From: Burkholderiaceae bacterium
Lineage (GTDB): Bacteria; Pseudomonadota; Gammaproteobacteria; Burkholderiales; Burkholderiaceae_C
Reading direction: 5' to 3'
DNA: 64,000 nucleotides
Assembly: GCA_024235895.1 (NCBI GenBank)
Contig: JACKLM010000008.1
Location: forward strand, 1-64,000
Shown: positions 17,085 through 25,196 of the stretch, one piece after another
Numbering within the stretch: the stretch's first letter is position 1
Layout of the letters: every line of letters begins with the position of its first letter
Translations under genes and position numbers: made by a program
The notes under the pieces: generated by a model
The model's input: only the letters and a program-made list of their open reading frames with translations
Databases searched by the model: none
Told to the model about the DNA's origin: nothing

Positions 17085-19855
17085 TGGTCAGCCGGCGCGA
17101 CCTCCTGCGCCGCGGCAGCGCCTGCGGGCTGGCCGCAGCGCTGCCCGATGCGCTGGCCGACGCCGCAGGCATGCCCGCGCCGCACATCGACGACCCGGGC
17201 GATCCGCTCGCCGGCTATCCCCACCGCGGCTGGGAGGACTTCTACCGCGAGGAATTCGCCGCCACCCGCGGTGACAGCCAGGGGTTCGCCTTCCACTGCT
17301 CGAACTGCCAGGGCAACTGCGCGTTCCGCGTCTTCGCCCGCGACGGCGTCGTGGTGCGCGAGGAGCAGCTGGCGCAGTATCCGCAGATCCGCGCCGAGAT
17401 CCCCGACCCCAACCCGCGCGGCTGCAACAAGGGGACGATCCACTCGCAGTCGATGGCCGACGCCGACCGGCTGCACTGGCCGCTGCAGCGCGTCGGCCGC
17501 CGCGGCGAGGGGCGCTGGCGGCGCGTCGCCTGGGACGCCGCGATCGATGCCATCGCGGCCAAGGTCGTCGACACCATGGTCCAGCACGGCCCGGGCGCGA
17601 TCATGCTGCACGCCGGCACCGGCATCGTGTCGCAGGGCAAGCGCGCCGGCCCGCTGCGGCTGGGCTCGCTGCTCGGCGCGCAGCGCCTGTATCCGTCCAG
17701 CGCGGTCGGCGACATGTTCACCGGCGCGAGCCTGGCCTACGGCATCCCGAACGTCGGCACCTCGCTCGACGCCTGGTTCGAGATGGACTACATCGTGCTG
17801 TGGAGCTTCAACCCGAGCACGACGCGAATCCCCGACGCGCACTACCTGTGGGAGGCCAAGTGGCGCGGCGCGAGGATCGTCGTCGTCTCGCCCGACTACA
17901 ACCCGACCGCGATCCACGCCGACCTGTGGGTCCCGATCGCCCCCGGCACCGACAGCTCGCTCGCGATGTCGCTGGTCAACGTCGTGCTGGCCGAGGGGCT
18001 GGTCGACGAGGACTTCGTGCGCGAGCAGACCGACCTGCCCTTCCTCGTGCGCGAGGACGACGGCCGGCTGCTGCGCCTGGCGGACCTGCGCGAGGGCGGA
18101 CGCGACGATGTCTTCTACGCCTGGGACGAGGCGAAGGACAAGGCGCAGCCGATGCCCGGCACGCGCGGCCACTTCCGCAAGACGCTGCGGCTGGGCGCGC
18201 TGCGCCCGGCGCTGAGCGGCCGCTGGGAGGTCCAGGGCGCCGACGGCCGGCCGATCGCGGTCACGACGGTCTTCGACCGGATCCGCGCCGAAGCGGCGAA
18301 GTTCTCGCCCGAGGCGACGCACGCGCACACCGGCGTGCACCCCGATGTCGTGCGCCGGCTGGCACGCGAGTTCGCCGCCGCGCGCGACCCGGGGATCACG
18401 GTCGGCTTCTCGCTGCACAAGTACGCCTGGGGCATCCTCGCCTGCTGGGCGCAGGCGCTGTGGTGCGCGCTGACCGGGCACGAGGTCGTCGACACCGAGC
18501 ACCAGTGGAGCCTGGGCGGGATCGGCCCGCTGTCCTCGCCCAAGCCGGCGCGATTCGGATCGGGGTTCTACGGCGAGTGGATGGCCGGTCGCATGTGGGA
18601 GAGCTTCCGCCGCCACCACGGGCGCGACGGGGACTTCGCGCGCCGCGCCGGGATCGCGCCCGAGGCGCTGGTCGAGCTCGCCGCGCGCGCGTCCGAGCGC
18701 AAGTGGACCAGCTATTGGGGTCCGCCGCGCGTGCGGCTGATGTTCGCCGACAACATCTTTCGCCGCAACAAGGCGGCGTCGGGCTACCGCCGCGCCGTGC
18801 TCGACGCCACCGAGCTGTATGTCGACGTCAACACGCGGATGGACTCGTCGGCCGAGTTCGCCGACTTCGTGCTGCCCGCCACCAGCCACTACGAGGGCTG
18901 GGACCTGCGCGGCGAGGTCGGCTATCACCGCTACGCCAACCTGACGATGCCGCCGCCGGGGCTGAAACCCGTCGGCGAGTCGAAGACCGAGTGGGAGATC
19001 TGCAGCCTGCTGGCGGCGCGCATCCAGCAGATCGCGAAGGACCGCGGCATCGGGCCGCTGCCCGACCCGGACTTCGTCGTCGAGCGCGACGGCAAGCAGC
19101 AGCCCGTCACGCGCGACCTCGACATCCTGCACGACGAGTTCACGATGCTCGGCCGGCTGAAGACCGACCAGGATGTCGTGCGCTGGCTGCTCGACAACGT
19201 CCCGGCCTTCCAGCGATGGAAGCTCGACGATGTCGTCCGCAACGGCTACCTGCCGCTCAACACCCAGGCCGGGCTGACCTCGCCGCTGTACGCCGACCGC
19301 CCCTACCGCTCGTTCGAGGAGCAGCGCCACCTGCGCAAGCCCTACCCGACGTTGTCGGGGCGGCAGCAGTTCTGCATCGACCACGAGCTCTTCGTGCAGC
19401 TCGGCTGCAGCGTGCCGACCGCGCGCGAGCCGCTGCACCCGGCGCGCTGGCCGCTGCGCTTCTATTCGCCGCACACGCGCTGGGGCATCCACTCGACCTG
19501 GCGCACGAACAAGTACATGCTGCGCCAGCAGCGCGGCGTCCCGCACGTCAACCTCAACCCCGACGACGCCGCCACGCGCGGCATCGCCGACGGCGATACG
19601 GTGCGGGTCTTCAACGATGTCGGCGAGTTTCGCGCGATGGCCAAGCTGATGCCGGGCCTGCGCCCGGGCACGCTGACGATGGACCACGCCTGGGAGCCGC
19701 ACCAGTTCGCCCGTCGCCAGGGGATGGACGAACCCGTGGCGGGCTTGCTGTCGCCGCTCGAGCTCGCCGGCGGATGGGGGCATCTGCGATTCGGCGCCGA
19801 ATGGGACGGCAACCAGCTCGCCAACGAATCGTCGGTCGACGTCGCCAAGGTGTGA
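17084..19855 (+). CDS. type II DMSO-reductase-family molybdoenzyme, catalytic alpha subunit
   Basis: 923 aa. A twin-arginine signal (SRRDLLRRG) directs folded export. The iron-sulfur motif is His71-x3-Cys75-x3-Cys79-x34-Cys114, the spacing typical of type II enzymes such as NarG, EbdA, DdhA, SerA and ClrA. An Asp (Asp210, in SSAVGDMFTG) sits where the Mo-ligand Asp is expected. The bis-MGD contact regions and C-terminal cap (VNLNPDDAATRGIADGDTV) are present. The substrate is unknown. Rhodanese and thioredoxin genes in the same operon point to a sulfur compound (inference), but selenate, chlorate or hydrocarbon substrates cannot be excluded. No TorD-like chaperone gene is adjacent, although such operons usually carry one. 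Confidence 0.88.
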   Translation: MVSRRDLLRRGSACGLAAALPDALADAAGMPAPHIDDPGDPLAGYPHRGWEDFYREEFAATRGDSQGFAFHCSNCQGNCAFRVFARDGVVVREEQLAQYPQIRAEIPDPNPRGCNKGTIHSQSMADADRLHWPLQRVGRRGEGRWRRVAWDAAIDAIAAKVVDTMVQHGPGAIMLHAGTGIVSQGKRAGPLRLGSLLGAQRLYPSSAVGDMFTGASLAYGIPNVGTSLDAWFEMDYIVLWSFNPSTTRIPDAHYLWEAKWRGARIVVVSPDYNPTAIHADLWVPIAPGTDSSLAMSLVNVVLAEGLVDEDFVREQTDLPFLVREDDGRLLRLADLREGGRDDVFYAWDEAKDKAQPMPGTRGHFRKTLRLGALRPALSGRWEVQGADGRPIAVTTVFDRIRAEAAKFSPEATHAHTGVHPDVVRRLAREFAAARDPGITVGFSLHKYAWGILACWAQALWCALTGHEVVDTEHQWSLGGIGPLSSPKPARFGSGFYGEWMAGRMWESFRRHHGRDGDFARRAGIAPEALVELAARASERKWTSYWGPPRVRLMFADNIFRRNKAASGYRRAVLDATELYVDVNTRMDSSAEFADFVLPATSHYEGWDLRGEVGYHRYANLTMPPPGLKPVGESKTEWEICSLLAARIQQIAKDRGIGPLPDPDFVVERDGKQQPVTRDLDILHDEFTMLGRLKTDQDVVRWLLDNVPAFQRWKLDDVVRNGYLPLNTQAGLTSPLYADRPYRSFEEQRHLRKPYPTLSGRQQFCIDHELFVQLGCSVPTAREPLHPARWPLRFYSPHTRWGIHSTWRTNKYMLRQQRGVPHVNLNPDDAATRGIADGDTVRVFNDVGEFRAMAKLMPGLRPGTLTMDHAWEPHQFARRQGMDEPVAGLLSPLELAGGWGHLRFGAEWDGNQLANESSVDVAKV

Positions 19856-19857
19856 CC

Positions 19858-20874
19858 ATGTCCAGGCGCCAGCTCGCGATGGTGATGGACCTCAACAAGT
19901 GCCTGGGCTGCCAGACCTGCACGTCGGCGTGCAAGACGCAGTGGACGAACCGCCGCGGCCGTGACGACATGCTCTGGAACCATGTCGAGACGCAGCCCGG
20001 CCGCGGCTACCCGCGCGACTGGCGCGGCAGCGGTGGCGGCTTCGACGGCGCGGGCCGTCTGCGGCCGGGGCGCATCCCCGATCGGGCGCGCGACTACGGC
20101 GCGCCGTTCGAGGTCAACCACGCGCAGGCGCTCAACCCGCTGGGCGCGCTCGCGCGACCCACGGCGCCGCATCTCGGCCCCGATACGCCGCCGAGCTTCG
20201 GCCCCGGCTGGGACGAGGACCAGGGCGCGGGCGCCTACCCGAACAGCTGGTTCTTCTACCTGCCGCGCATCTGCAACCACTGCACGAACCCGGCCTGCCT
20301 CGCCGCCTGCCCGCGCGGTGCGATCTACAAGCGCGACGAGGACGGCATCGTCCTCGTCGACCAGAAGCGCTGCCGCGGCTACCAGCACTGCATCGGCGCC
20401 TGCCCGTACAAGAAGGTCTACTTCAATCCGACGTTCGGCCGCTCGGAGAAGTGCATCCTGTGCTACCCGCGCGTCGAGCGGGGGCTCGCGCCGGCCTGCG
20501 CGCAGCAATGCCCGGGGCGCATCCGCTTCGTCGGCTACCTCGACGACGAGGCCGGCGCGGTGCACGCGCTGGTGACGAGGTGGCGCGTCGCGCTGCCGCT
20601 GCACGCCGAGTTCGGCACCGGCCCCAACGTCTACTACGTGCCGCCGCTGTCGCCCGACAAGCTCGACGACCAGGGCCGCCCGACCGGCGAGCGGCGCATC
20701 CCCGACGCCTTCCTCGTCGAGCTGTTCGGCCCGCGCGCGCCCGAGGTGCTCGGCGTGCTGCAGGCCGAGCGCGAGAAGAGGCGCCGCGGCGAACCCTCCG
20801 CGCTGATGGACCTGCTCATCGCCTACCGGCACGACGAGATGTTCAGGGTCAGCCGGCGCAAGGGGGCGACGTGA
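19858..20874 (+). CDS. iron-sulfur beta subunit of the type II molybdoenzyme
   Basis: 338 aa, close to the usual size of SerB/DdhB/EbdB. Four Cys groups: Cys15/18/21/25 (NKCLGCQTCTSAC), ICNHCTNPACLAACP, CRGYQHCIGACPYKK, and KCILCYPRVERG with later CAQQCPGRIR. The third group has Tyr where a Cys would complete a cubane (NarH has Trp), which predicts three 4Fe-4S clusters and one 3Fe-4S. VETQPGRGYPRDW is typical of this subfamily. It has no signal of its own and would be co-exported with alpha. It starts 2 bases after alpha ends and overlaps the next gene by 4 bases. Confidence 0.93.
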   Translation: MSRRQLAMVMDLNKCLGCQTCTSACKTQWTNRRGRDDMLWNHVETQPGRGYPRDWRGSGGGFDGAGRLRPGRIPDRARDYGAPFEVNHAQALNPLGALARPTAPHLGPDTPPSFGPGWDEDQGAGAYPNSWFFYLPRICNHCTNPACLAACPRGAIYKRDEDGIVLVDQKRCRGYQHCIGACPYKKVYFNPTFGRSEKCILCYPRVERGLAPACAQQCPGRIRFVGYLDDEAGAVHALVTRWRVALPLHAEFGTGPNVYYVPPLSPDKLDDQGRPTGERRIPDAFLVELFGPRAPEVLGVLQAEREKRRRGEPSALMDLLIAYRHDEMFRVSRRKGAT

Positions 20875-21911
20875 CGCCGCGGCCGGCCGCGCTGCTGCTG
20901 GCCGTGGCGCTGCTCGCCGTCGCGGCCGCGGCGGCCGAGATCCCGGTGCGCCGCGTCGACGCCGAGCCCGCCGGCGACCCGCGCGACCGAAGCTGGCTGA
21001 CGCTTCCCGCGGTCGAGCTGCGCCTGCTGCCGCAGACCAGCGTGCCGCCCGCCACCCTGCCCGCCGCCGGTCACGTCGACGACCGGCTGCGCGTGCGCGC
21101 ACAGCGCGGCCCGACGCGGCTGGCGCTGCACCTCGAATGGCGCGATCCGCGGCCCGCGAAGACGCACGGCATCGGCCGCTTCGCCGACGCCGCCGCCGTG
21201 CAGTGGCCGCTCGCCGCGATCGCTCCCGAGCCAGCCGCCGAGCCGCCCTACCTCGGCATGGGCCACCGCGGCGCGCCGGTCGAGATCTGGTTCTGGCGCG
21301 CCGACGGCAAGCGCGAGCGCCTCGCGGCCGCGGGATTCGGCACGCTGACGACGCAACCCGGCGACTTGCGCGCGCGGGCCGAGTGGCAGCGCGGCCGCTG
21401 GCGCGTCGTCATCGCCGCGGCGGCCGACCCGGCGCGGGCGACGTTGCCGGTGGCCTTCGCGGTCTGGAGCGGCGAGGACGGCGAGCGCGATGGGCTGAAG
21501 CGCGTGACCGCGTGGCAGACGCTGCGCCTGGACTCCCCGATGACCGAGGCCGCCGTCGGGAACGACAAGCTCGTCGCGGAGGCCGCCACCGCGGACGCGC
21601 CAGCCTCCAGGCCGCCTGCCGGCGACGCCGCGCGCGGTGCGCGGCTGATGCAGGACAAGGGCTGTGCCGGCTGCCACGCCTACCCCGGCAATCCCGGCGA
21701 GCCGGCGACGGGACCCGACCTGCGCCAAGCCGGGGCGCTGCACACGGGCGCCTACCTGGCCGAGTCGCTCGCCGAGCCGTCGAGGATCATCGTCCCGGGC
21801 CGCGGCTACTTCGTCGAGACCGAGGGCCACCGCGCGTCGATCATGCCGCCGTTCGACGGCAGCCGAGCCGAGCGCGACGACCTCGTCGCCTTCCTGCGCA
21901 GCCTGCGCTGA
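20871..21911 (+). CDS. heme-b gamma subunit (ethylbenzene-dehydrogenase type) fused to cytochrome c
   Basis: 346 aa. A Sec signal (residues 1-22) leads into a beta-rich domain (about 25-235) that resembles the heme-b binding gamma subunit of EBDH, DMS dehydrogenase and selenate reductase. LHLEWRDP and APVEIWFWRADGK are typical of it. A linker follows, then a class I cytochrome c domain (about 250-346) with heme motif CAGCH (Cys265, Cys268, His269) and a candidate distal Met in SIMPPF. The fusion would pass electrons directly to c-heme and soluble carriers. The start is a GTG in a GTGA overlap with beta. Confidence 0.85.
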   Translation: MTPRPAALLLAVALLAVAAAAAEIPVRRVDAEPAGDPRDRSWLTLPAVELRLLPQTSVPPATLPAAGHVDDRLRVRAQRGPTRLALHLEWRDPRPAKTHGIGRFADAAAVQWPLAAIAPEPAAEPPYLGMGHRGAPVEIWFWRADGKRERLAAAGFGTLTTQPGDLRARAEWQRGRWRVVIAAAADPARATLPVAFAVWSGEDGERDGLKRVTAWQTLRLDSPMTEAAVGNDKLVAEAATADAPASRPPAGDAARGARLMQDKGCAGCHAYPGNPGEPATGPDLRQAGALHTGAYLAESLAEPSRIIVPGRGYFVETEGHRASIMPPFDGSRAERDDLVAFLRSLR

Positions 21912-22004
21912 GGCGCGACGGCGGCGTGCGAACACCTACGGCAGCGGTGCCGTGCCGCCCGGCGGCAGCACCCGGCGGCACAACCCGGCAGCGCCCCTCG
22001 ACCC

Positions 22005-22775
22005 TCAACCGGGCTTGCGCGCGAGGAAGGTGTAGCCGTAGACCTCGAACGCCCGCGCCTTCGCCTCGCCGCGGGCGCCGCCGAAGGTGTCGAAGGGCTC
22101 GCTGACGCGAACGTCGACGAAACCGACCTCGGAGAGCATCGATCGCCAGGCTTCACACGGAAGACCACCGGCGATTCAGGCCGTCCACAGGTCGACGTTG
22201 GCGCGTGCCGACTCCGGCACCGGGCGGCCGTTGGCGATGTCGCCGAACTGCAGCGTCCCGCCCGGGCGCAGCACGCGCCAGATCTCCTCGAATGTCGCGC
22301 GCTTGTCGGCGCACAGGTTGATGACGCCGTTGCTGATCACGACGTCGGCCCAGCCGCTATCCACCGGCATGTCCTCGATCAGGCCCTCGCGGAACTCGAC
22401 CTGGTCCAGCCCCATCCGCTGGGCGCCGCGGCGAGCGCGCGACAGCATCTCGTCGAGCATGTCGACGCCGACGACGCGGCCCACCGGGCCGACCTGCAGC
22501 CCGGCGACGAAGCAGTCGAAGCCGCCGCCCGACCCGACGTCGACGACGCGCTGGCCGGGATCGAGCCGGCGCAGCGAGAAGGGGTTGGCCACGCCGGCGA
22601 AGGACTCGACCGCCTCCTCGGGCATCGCCTCCAGCATCCGCTCGTCGTAGCCCAGGTGCCGCGCGAGCGCGCGGCCGGTGTGGAAGTGGTGTTCTCCGCC
22701 GGGGTCGAGCGCGACCTCGCGGTATTTCTTCTTGACCTCCTCGCGAAGCTTCAGAGGGTCCACCGACAGGCTCAT
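22005..22775 (-). CDS. predicted selenoprotein: ArsM-like SAM methyltransferase with UGA-encoded Sec200
   Basis: 256 aa if the TGA at 22176-22178 is read through. AGGAGG lies 8 bases before the ATG at 22775. A class I methyltransferase core (VVDVGSGGGFDCFVAG, GVDMLDEML, LRPGGTLQFGDI) runs up to DLWTA, then UGA, then IAGGLPCEAW and 46 more codons to TGA at 22005. The paralog at 28023 reads NVELWIGCVAGAL where this reads NVDLWTA-UGA-IAGGL, so UGA falls exactly on a conserved ArsM Cys. The downstream frame keeps family-like sequence (FEVYGYTFLARKPG). A SECIS-like hairpin follows immediately. The alternative is a nonsense-mutated gene. The methyl acceptor is unknown; arsenic or selenium are candidates. 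Confidence 0.75.
22142..22178 (-). promoter_or_regulatory. UGA Sec codon and candidate bacterial SECIS hairpin
   Basis: Directly after UGA (22178-22176) the mRNA can fold as AUCGCC/GGCGAU (6 bp), a 3x1 internal loop, GG/CC, a single bulged U (22164), CUUC/GAAG (4 bp) and the apical loop CGUGU. A G is in the second loop position, and the loop begins 17 bases after UGA. A bulged U in the upper stem, a G near the loop start and a 16-37 base UGA-to-loop distance are the known bacterial SECIS requirements for SelB binding. All lie inside the reading frame, as in E. coli fdhF. Confidence 0.7.
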
Positions 22776-23162
22776 GGCATGCACCTCCTGCGGGCACCAG
22801 GCCCGCTCGCGCCGGGGACGGGATGCGGTCGTGCGGTGCATAGCCGCCCCGGCGCATGGACGGCCGATGCGATGCGCGCACGAAAATCAGTATGCGCCGC
22901 AGCGCAGGTGGGGGCAAGCCGCGCGCTGTCCCGCGCCTTGTCCCCGGATACCGCTCCTGCACGCCACCTTCCAGGATGCTGATGAACGACGCCGCGACGC
23001 CCGATCTCCTCATGCCCGCCGTCGACGAGCGCGCGGCCGGATCGCGACACGCGAAGCCGCGGTCGGCGGCGACCTGCTTCGACGATCCGGTGCGCCACGA
23101 CCCGCTTCGGCCGCAGCGCCGCCACGTCGCCAGGCTCTGCTAGCGCATCGCCGCGGCCGCCC
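22776..23162. other. 387-base region between the methyltransferase and the DUF2207 gene
   Basis: It holds the methyltransferase ribosome-binding site (GGAGG at 22784-22788) and presumably its promoter. A 53-codon plus-strand open frame (22982-23143, starting MNDAATPDLLMPAVDE and ending HVARLC) has an ATG but no recognised family and no clear ribosome-binding site. I leave it as a possible but unsupported small gene. Nothing else was recognised. Confidence 0.4.
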
Positions 23163-25115
23163 TCACCAGCCGCCGCCGCCCCCACCGCCACCGCCACCGC
23201 CCGACCCACCCCCGCCGCCGAAACCCGACGACGAAGAGGACGGCGCCGGCATCGCGCTGCTGAACGAGGCCTGCGCCGCAGCGACGCTGCCGCTGACCGC
23301 GCTGCCGAAGCTGCGCCCCGTCCAGCTCGCGCCGCCGCGCCAGGCCGGGCGGTAGGACTCGCGCAAGTCCTCGCCGGGGTGGGCGCGCGCGAAGGCGCGC
23401 TCGAAGGCCTCGGACCACGGTTGCTCGGCGTCGAGCGCGATCGCATACGGCAGCAGCCGCTCGAAACGCTCGGCGGTGATCTCGGGTGAATCCGCCATGT
23501 TCAGCCGCGGCGTCTCGGCGGTGCGCAGGTACATCTGCAGCCCCTCGAGGCCGTCCATCACCTGCCGCCCGGCCGCGGTCGGCGCGCGCAGCAGGTAGTA
23601 GAAGACCCCGTTGAGCAGCGCGAACGCGGCCACCAGCGCGACCGGGAAGCCACGCCCGCGCAAGGCGTCGAGCAGCTGCCCGCCGAGGCTGTCGAGCGAC
23701 AGCCCCGCACTGGCCGCCATCGACACCGCGAACGCGGCGAAGATCAGCAGCCCCGAGAGGTGGATCGCCGCACCGACGATGTGGCGCAGCCCGCGCCCCG
23801 CCATCAGCGTGCGCAGCGCGCGAACGACCCCCGATCCGCCGACGAAGCCGAAGACGCCGGCGATCGCGAGGATGGCGATCTCGTCCTCGTCGACGAAGCC
23901 GAGGACCAAGGTCGCGCTGATCGCCAGCGCCGTCAGCACGACGCCGGCGGCGAAGTGGCCGAGGTTGCGGCGGAAGAAGCGGTGCCGGTTCTCCCGCTCG
24001 ATCGCCGAGCGGAACGAGGTCTGCGCGCCCGCGAGGCTCTTGCCATGGTCGCGGTCGATGCGGGCCAGCCCGCCGCTGGCGTCGACCCAGGCCAGCAGCG
24101 CGCGCTCGCCGGCAGGCAGCGCCGCGGGCGCCGCCGTCCCGGTGCGTTTCAGCGTCAGCTTGCCGTCGCCGTCGTCGAAGCGCAGCAGCCCCTTGACCGC
24201 CAGCGACACCGCCGCCGCGGTGAACTCGCGCCAGTCGCGGCTCCAGCCCCAGCGGTGGACATAGCCGGCGAGCGCCGGCGAGATGCCCTCGGGCGGGTGG
24301 AACAGCGGGATCACCGTGCCCTTGGGCGGATCGCGCCCGACCGCGTGCCACGCGAGCAGGTAGAAGGCGAGCACGCCCGCCAGCCCCAGGCCGCCGAGCA
24401 GCGCCCGCCGGTGGTCGAGCAGCGCGTCGCGCAGCGCCTGCGCCGCCGACGGCGCGTCGACCGCGCCGGCCGGCAGCTCGGCGACGATCGTCAGCCCCTC
24501 GCCCGGTGCGAGCGTGCGCGCGGTCTCGAAGCGCAGCGTGCCGTCGTCGCCGGGCGCCGCCTGCCAGTCCTCGCCCCGCTCACCGAAGCGGCCCGTGTAG
24601 GCCGTCCAGCGCAAGGGCTGCGCGCCGCCCGGCAGCTTCAGCGTCGCCGTGGCCGCGGCGATCGGAAACTGCCACTCGTTGCCGGTCACGTTCCAGTACA
24701 GCTCGACATGGCCGTCGAGGTGGCGCAGCTGGCGCCCGGTGAGGTAGCGCAGCCGGTAGGTGTAGCGCCCCGGCGCGAGCAGCACGTCCTCGCGCCCGAC
24801 GTAGATGCGCACGCCGCGGTCGTTGCGGCTCGTGTGGTGCGGCTCGGGCAGGCCGTCGCGCTCGACGTCGACGAGCTCGAACGAGACCTGCCGCAGCCGG
24901 CCCTCGGCGTCGCGGAACCGCAGCGGGAAGTCGCGGTAGATGCCGCGCTGGATGCGGTCGCCCTCGGCGCGCACGGTGATCGTCTCGGTCACCGCGAGGT
25001 CGCCGTCGCGGCGCACCTCGATCGTCGCGTCGTAGCGCTCGATCGCCTCGGCCGCGTGCGCGCCTGCGGCCGGCAGCAGCAGCAGCGCAGCGAGCCACCC
25101 CACGAGTCGCAGCAT
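23163..25115 (-). CDS. DUF2207 domain membrane protein with Gly-rich C-terminus
   Basis: 650 aa from the ATG at 25115, chosen because it opens directly with a signal peptide (MLRLVGWLAALLLLPAAGAHA). A beta-rich extracytoplasmic domain with YDATIEVRRDGDLAVTETI and RGIYRDFPLRF is the DUF2207 signature. A transmembrane helix, a cytoplasmic segment and further helices follow, and the protein ends in a Ser/Gly tail with a run of Gly and a final Trp. Such proteins are regularly encoded beside lemA, as here. Their role is unknown, and a membrane complex with LemA is the usual guess. A later in-frame ATG set at 25178 would only extend the N-terminus. Confidence 0.85.
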   Translation of the reverse strand: MLRLVGWLAALLLLPAAGAHAAEAIERYDATIEVRRDGDLAVTETITVRAEGDRIQRGIYRDFPLRFRDAEGRLRQVSFELVDVERDGLPEPHHTSRNDRGVRIYVGREDVLLAPGRYTYRLRYLTGRQLRHLDGHVELYWNVTGNEWQFPIAAATATLKLPGGAQPLRWTAYTGRFGERGEDWQAAPGDDGTLRFETARTLAPGEGLTIVAELPAGAVDAPSAAQALRDALLDHRRALLGGLGLAGVLAFYLLAWHAVGRDPPKGTVIPLFHPPEGISPALAGYVHRWGWSRDWREFTAAAVSLAVKGLLRFDDGDGKLTLKRTGTAAPAALPAGERALLAWVDASGGLARIDRDHGKSLAGAQTSFRSAIERENRHRFFRRNLGHFAAGVVLTALAISATLVLGFVDEDEIAILAIAGVFGFVGGSGVVRALRTLMAGRGLRHIVGAAIHLSGLLIFAAFAVSMAASAGLSLDSLGGQLLDALRGRGFPVALVAAFALLNGVFYYLLRAPTAAGRQVMDGLEGLQMYLRTAETPRLNMADSPEITAERFERLLPYAIALDAEQPWSEAFERAFARAHPGEDLRESYRPAWRGGASWTGRSFGSAVSGSVAAAQASFSSAMPAPSSSSSGFGGGGGSGGGGGGGGGGGW

Positions 25116-25196
25116 GAACGACGCCGCGCGCCACAGCGCGGGGGCGACTTGCGCCAGCGACGCGGCGTCGCGCAGCATGCGCAGCCCGCTCGCCGG

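Noticed and set aside
16808..19783. A 991-codon minus-strand frame opposite the molybdoenzyme alpha subunit
   Set aside because: Mirror of a real gene; no motifs, and its translation shows the same His/Arg/Ala pattern as other shadows.
22982..23143. A 53-aa plus-strand gene upstream of the Sec methyltransferase
   Set aside because: An ATG is present but no ribosome-binding site, family or codon-bias support; mentioned only as a possibility in the region note.
23163..23222. Triplet-rich CCGCCGCC tract as a separate repeat element
   Set aside because: It is the in-frame poly-Gly tail of the DUF2207 protein, common in this family.
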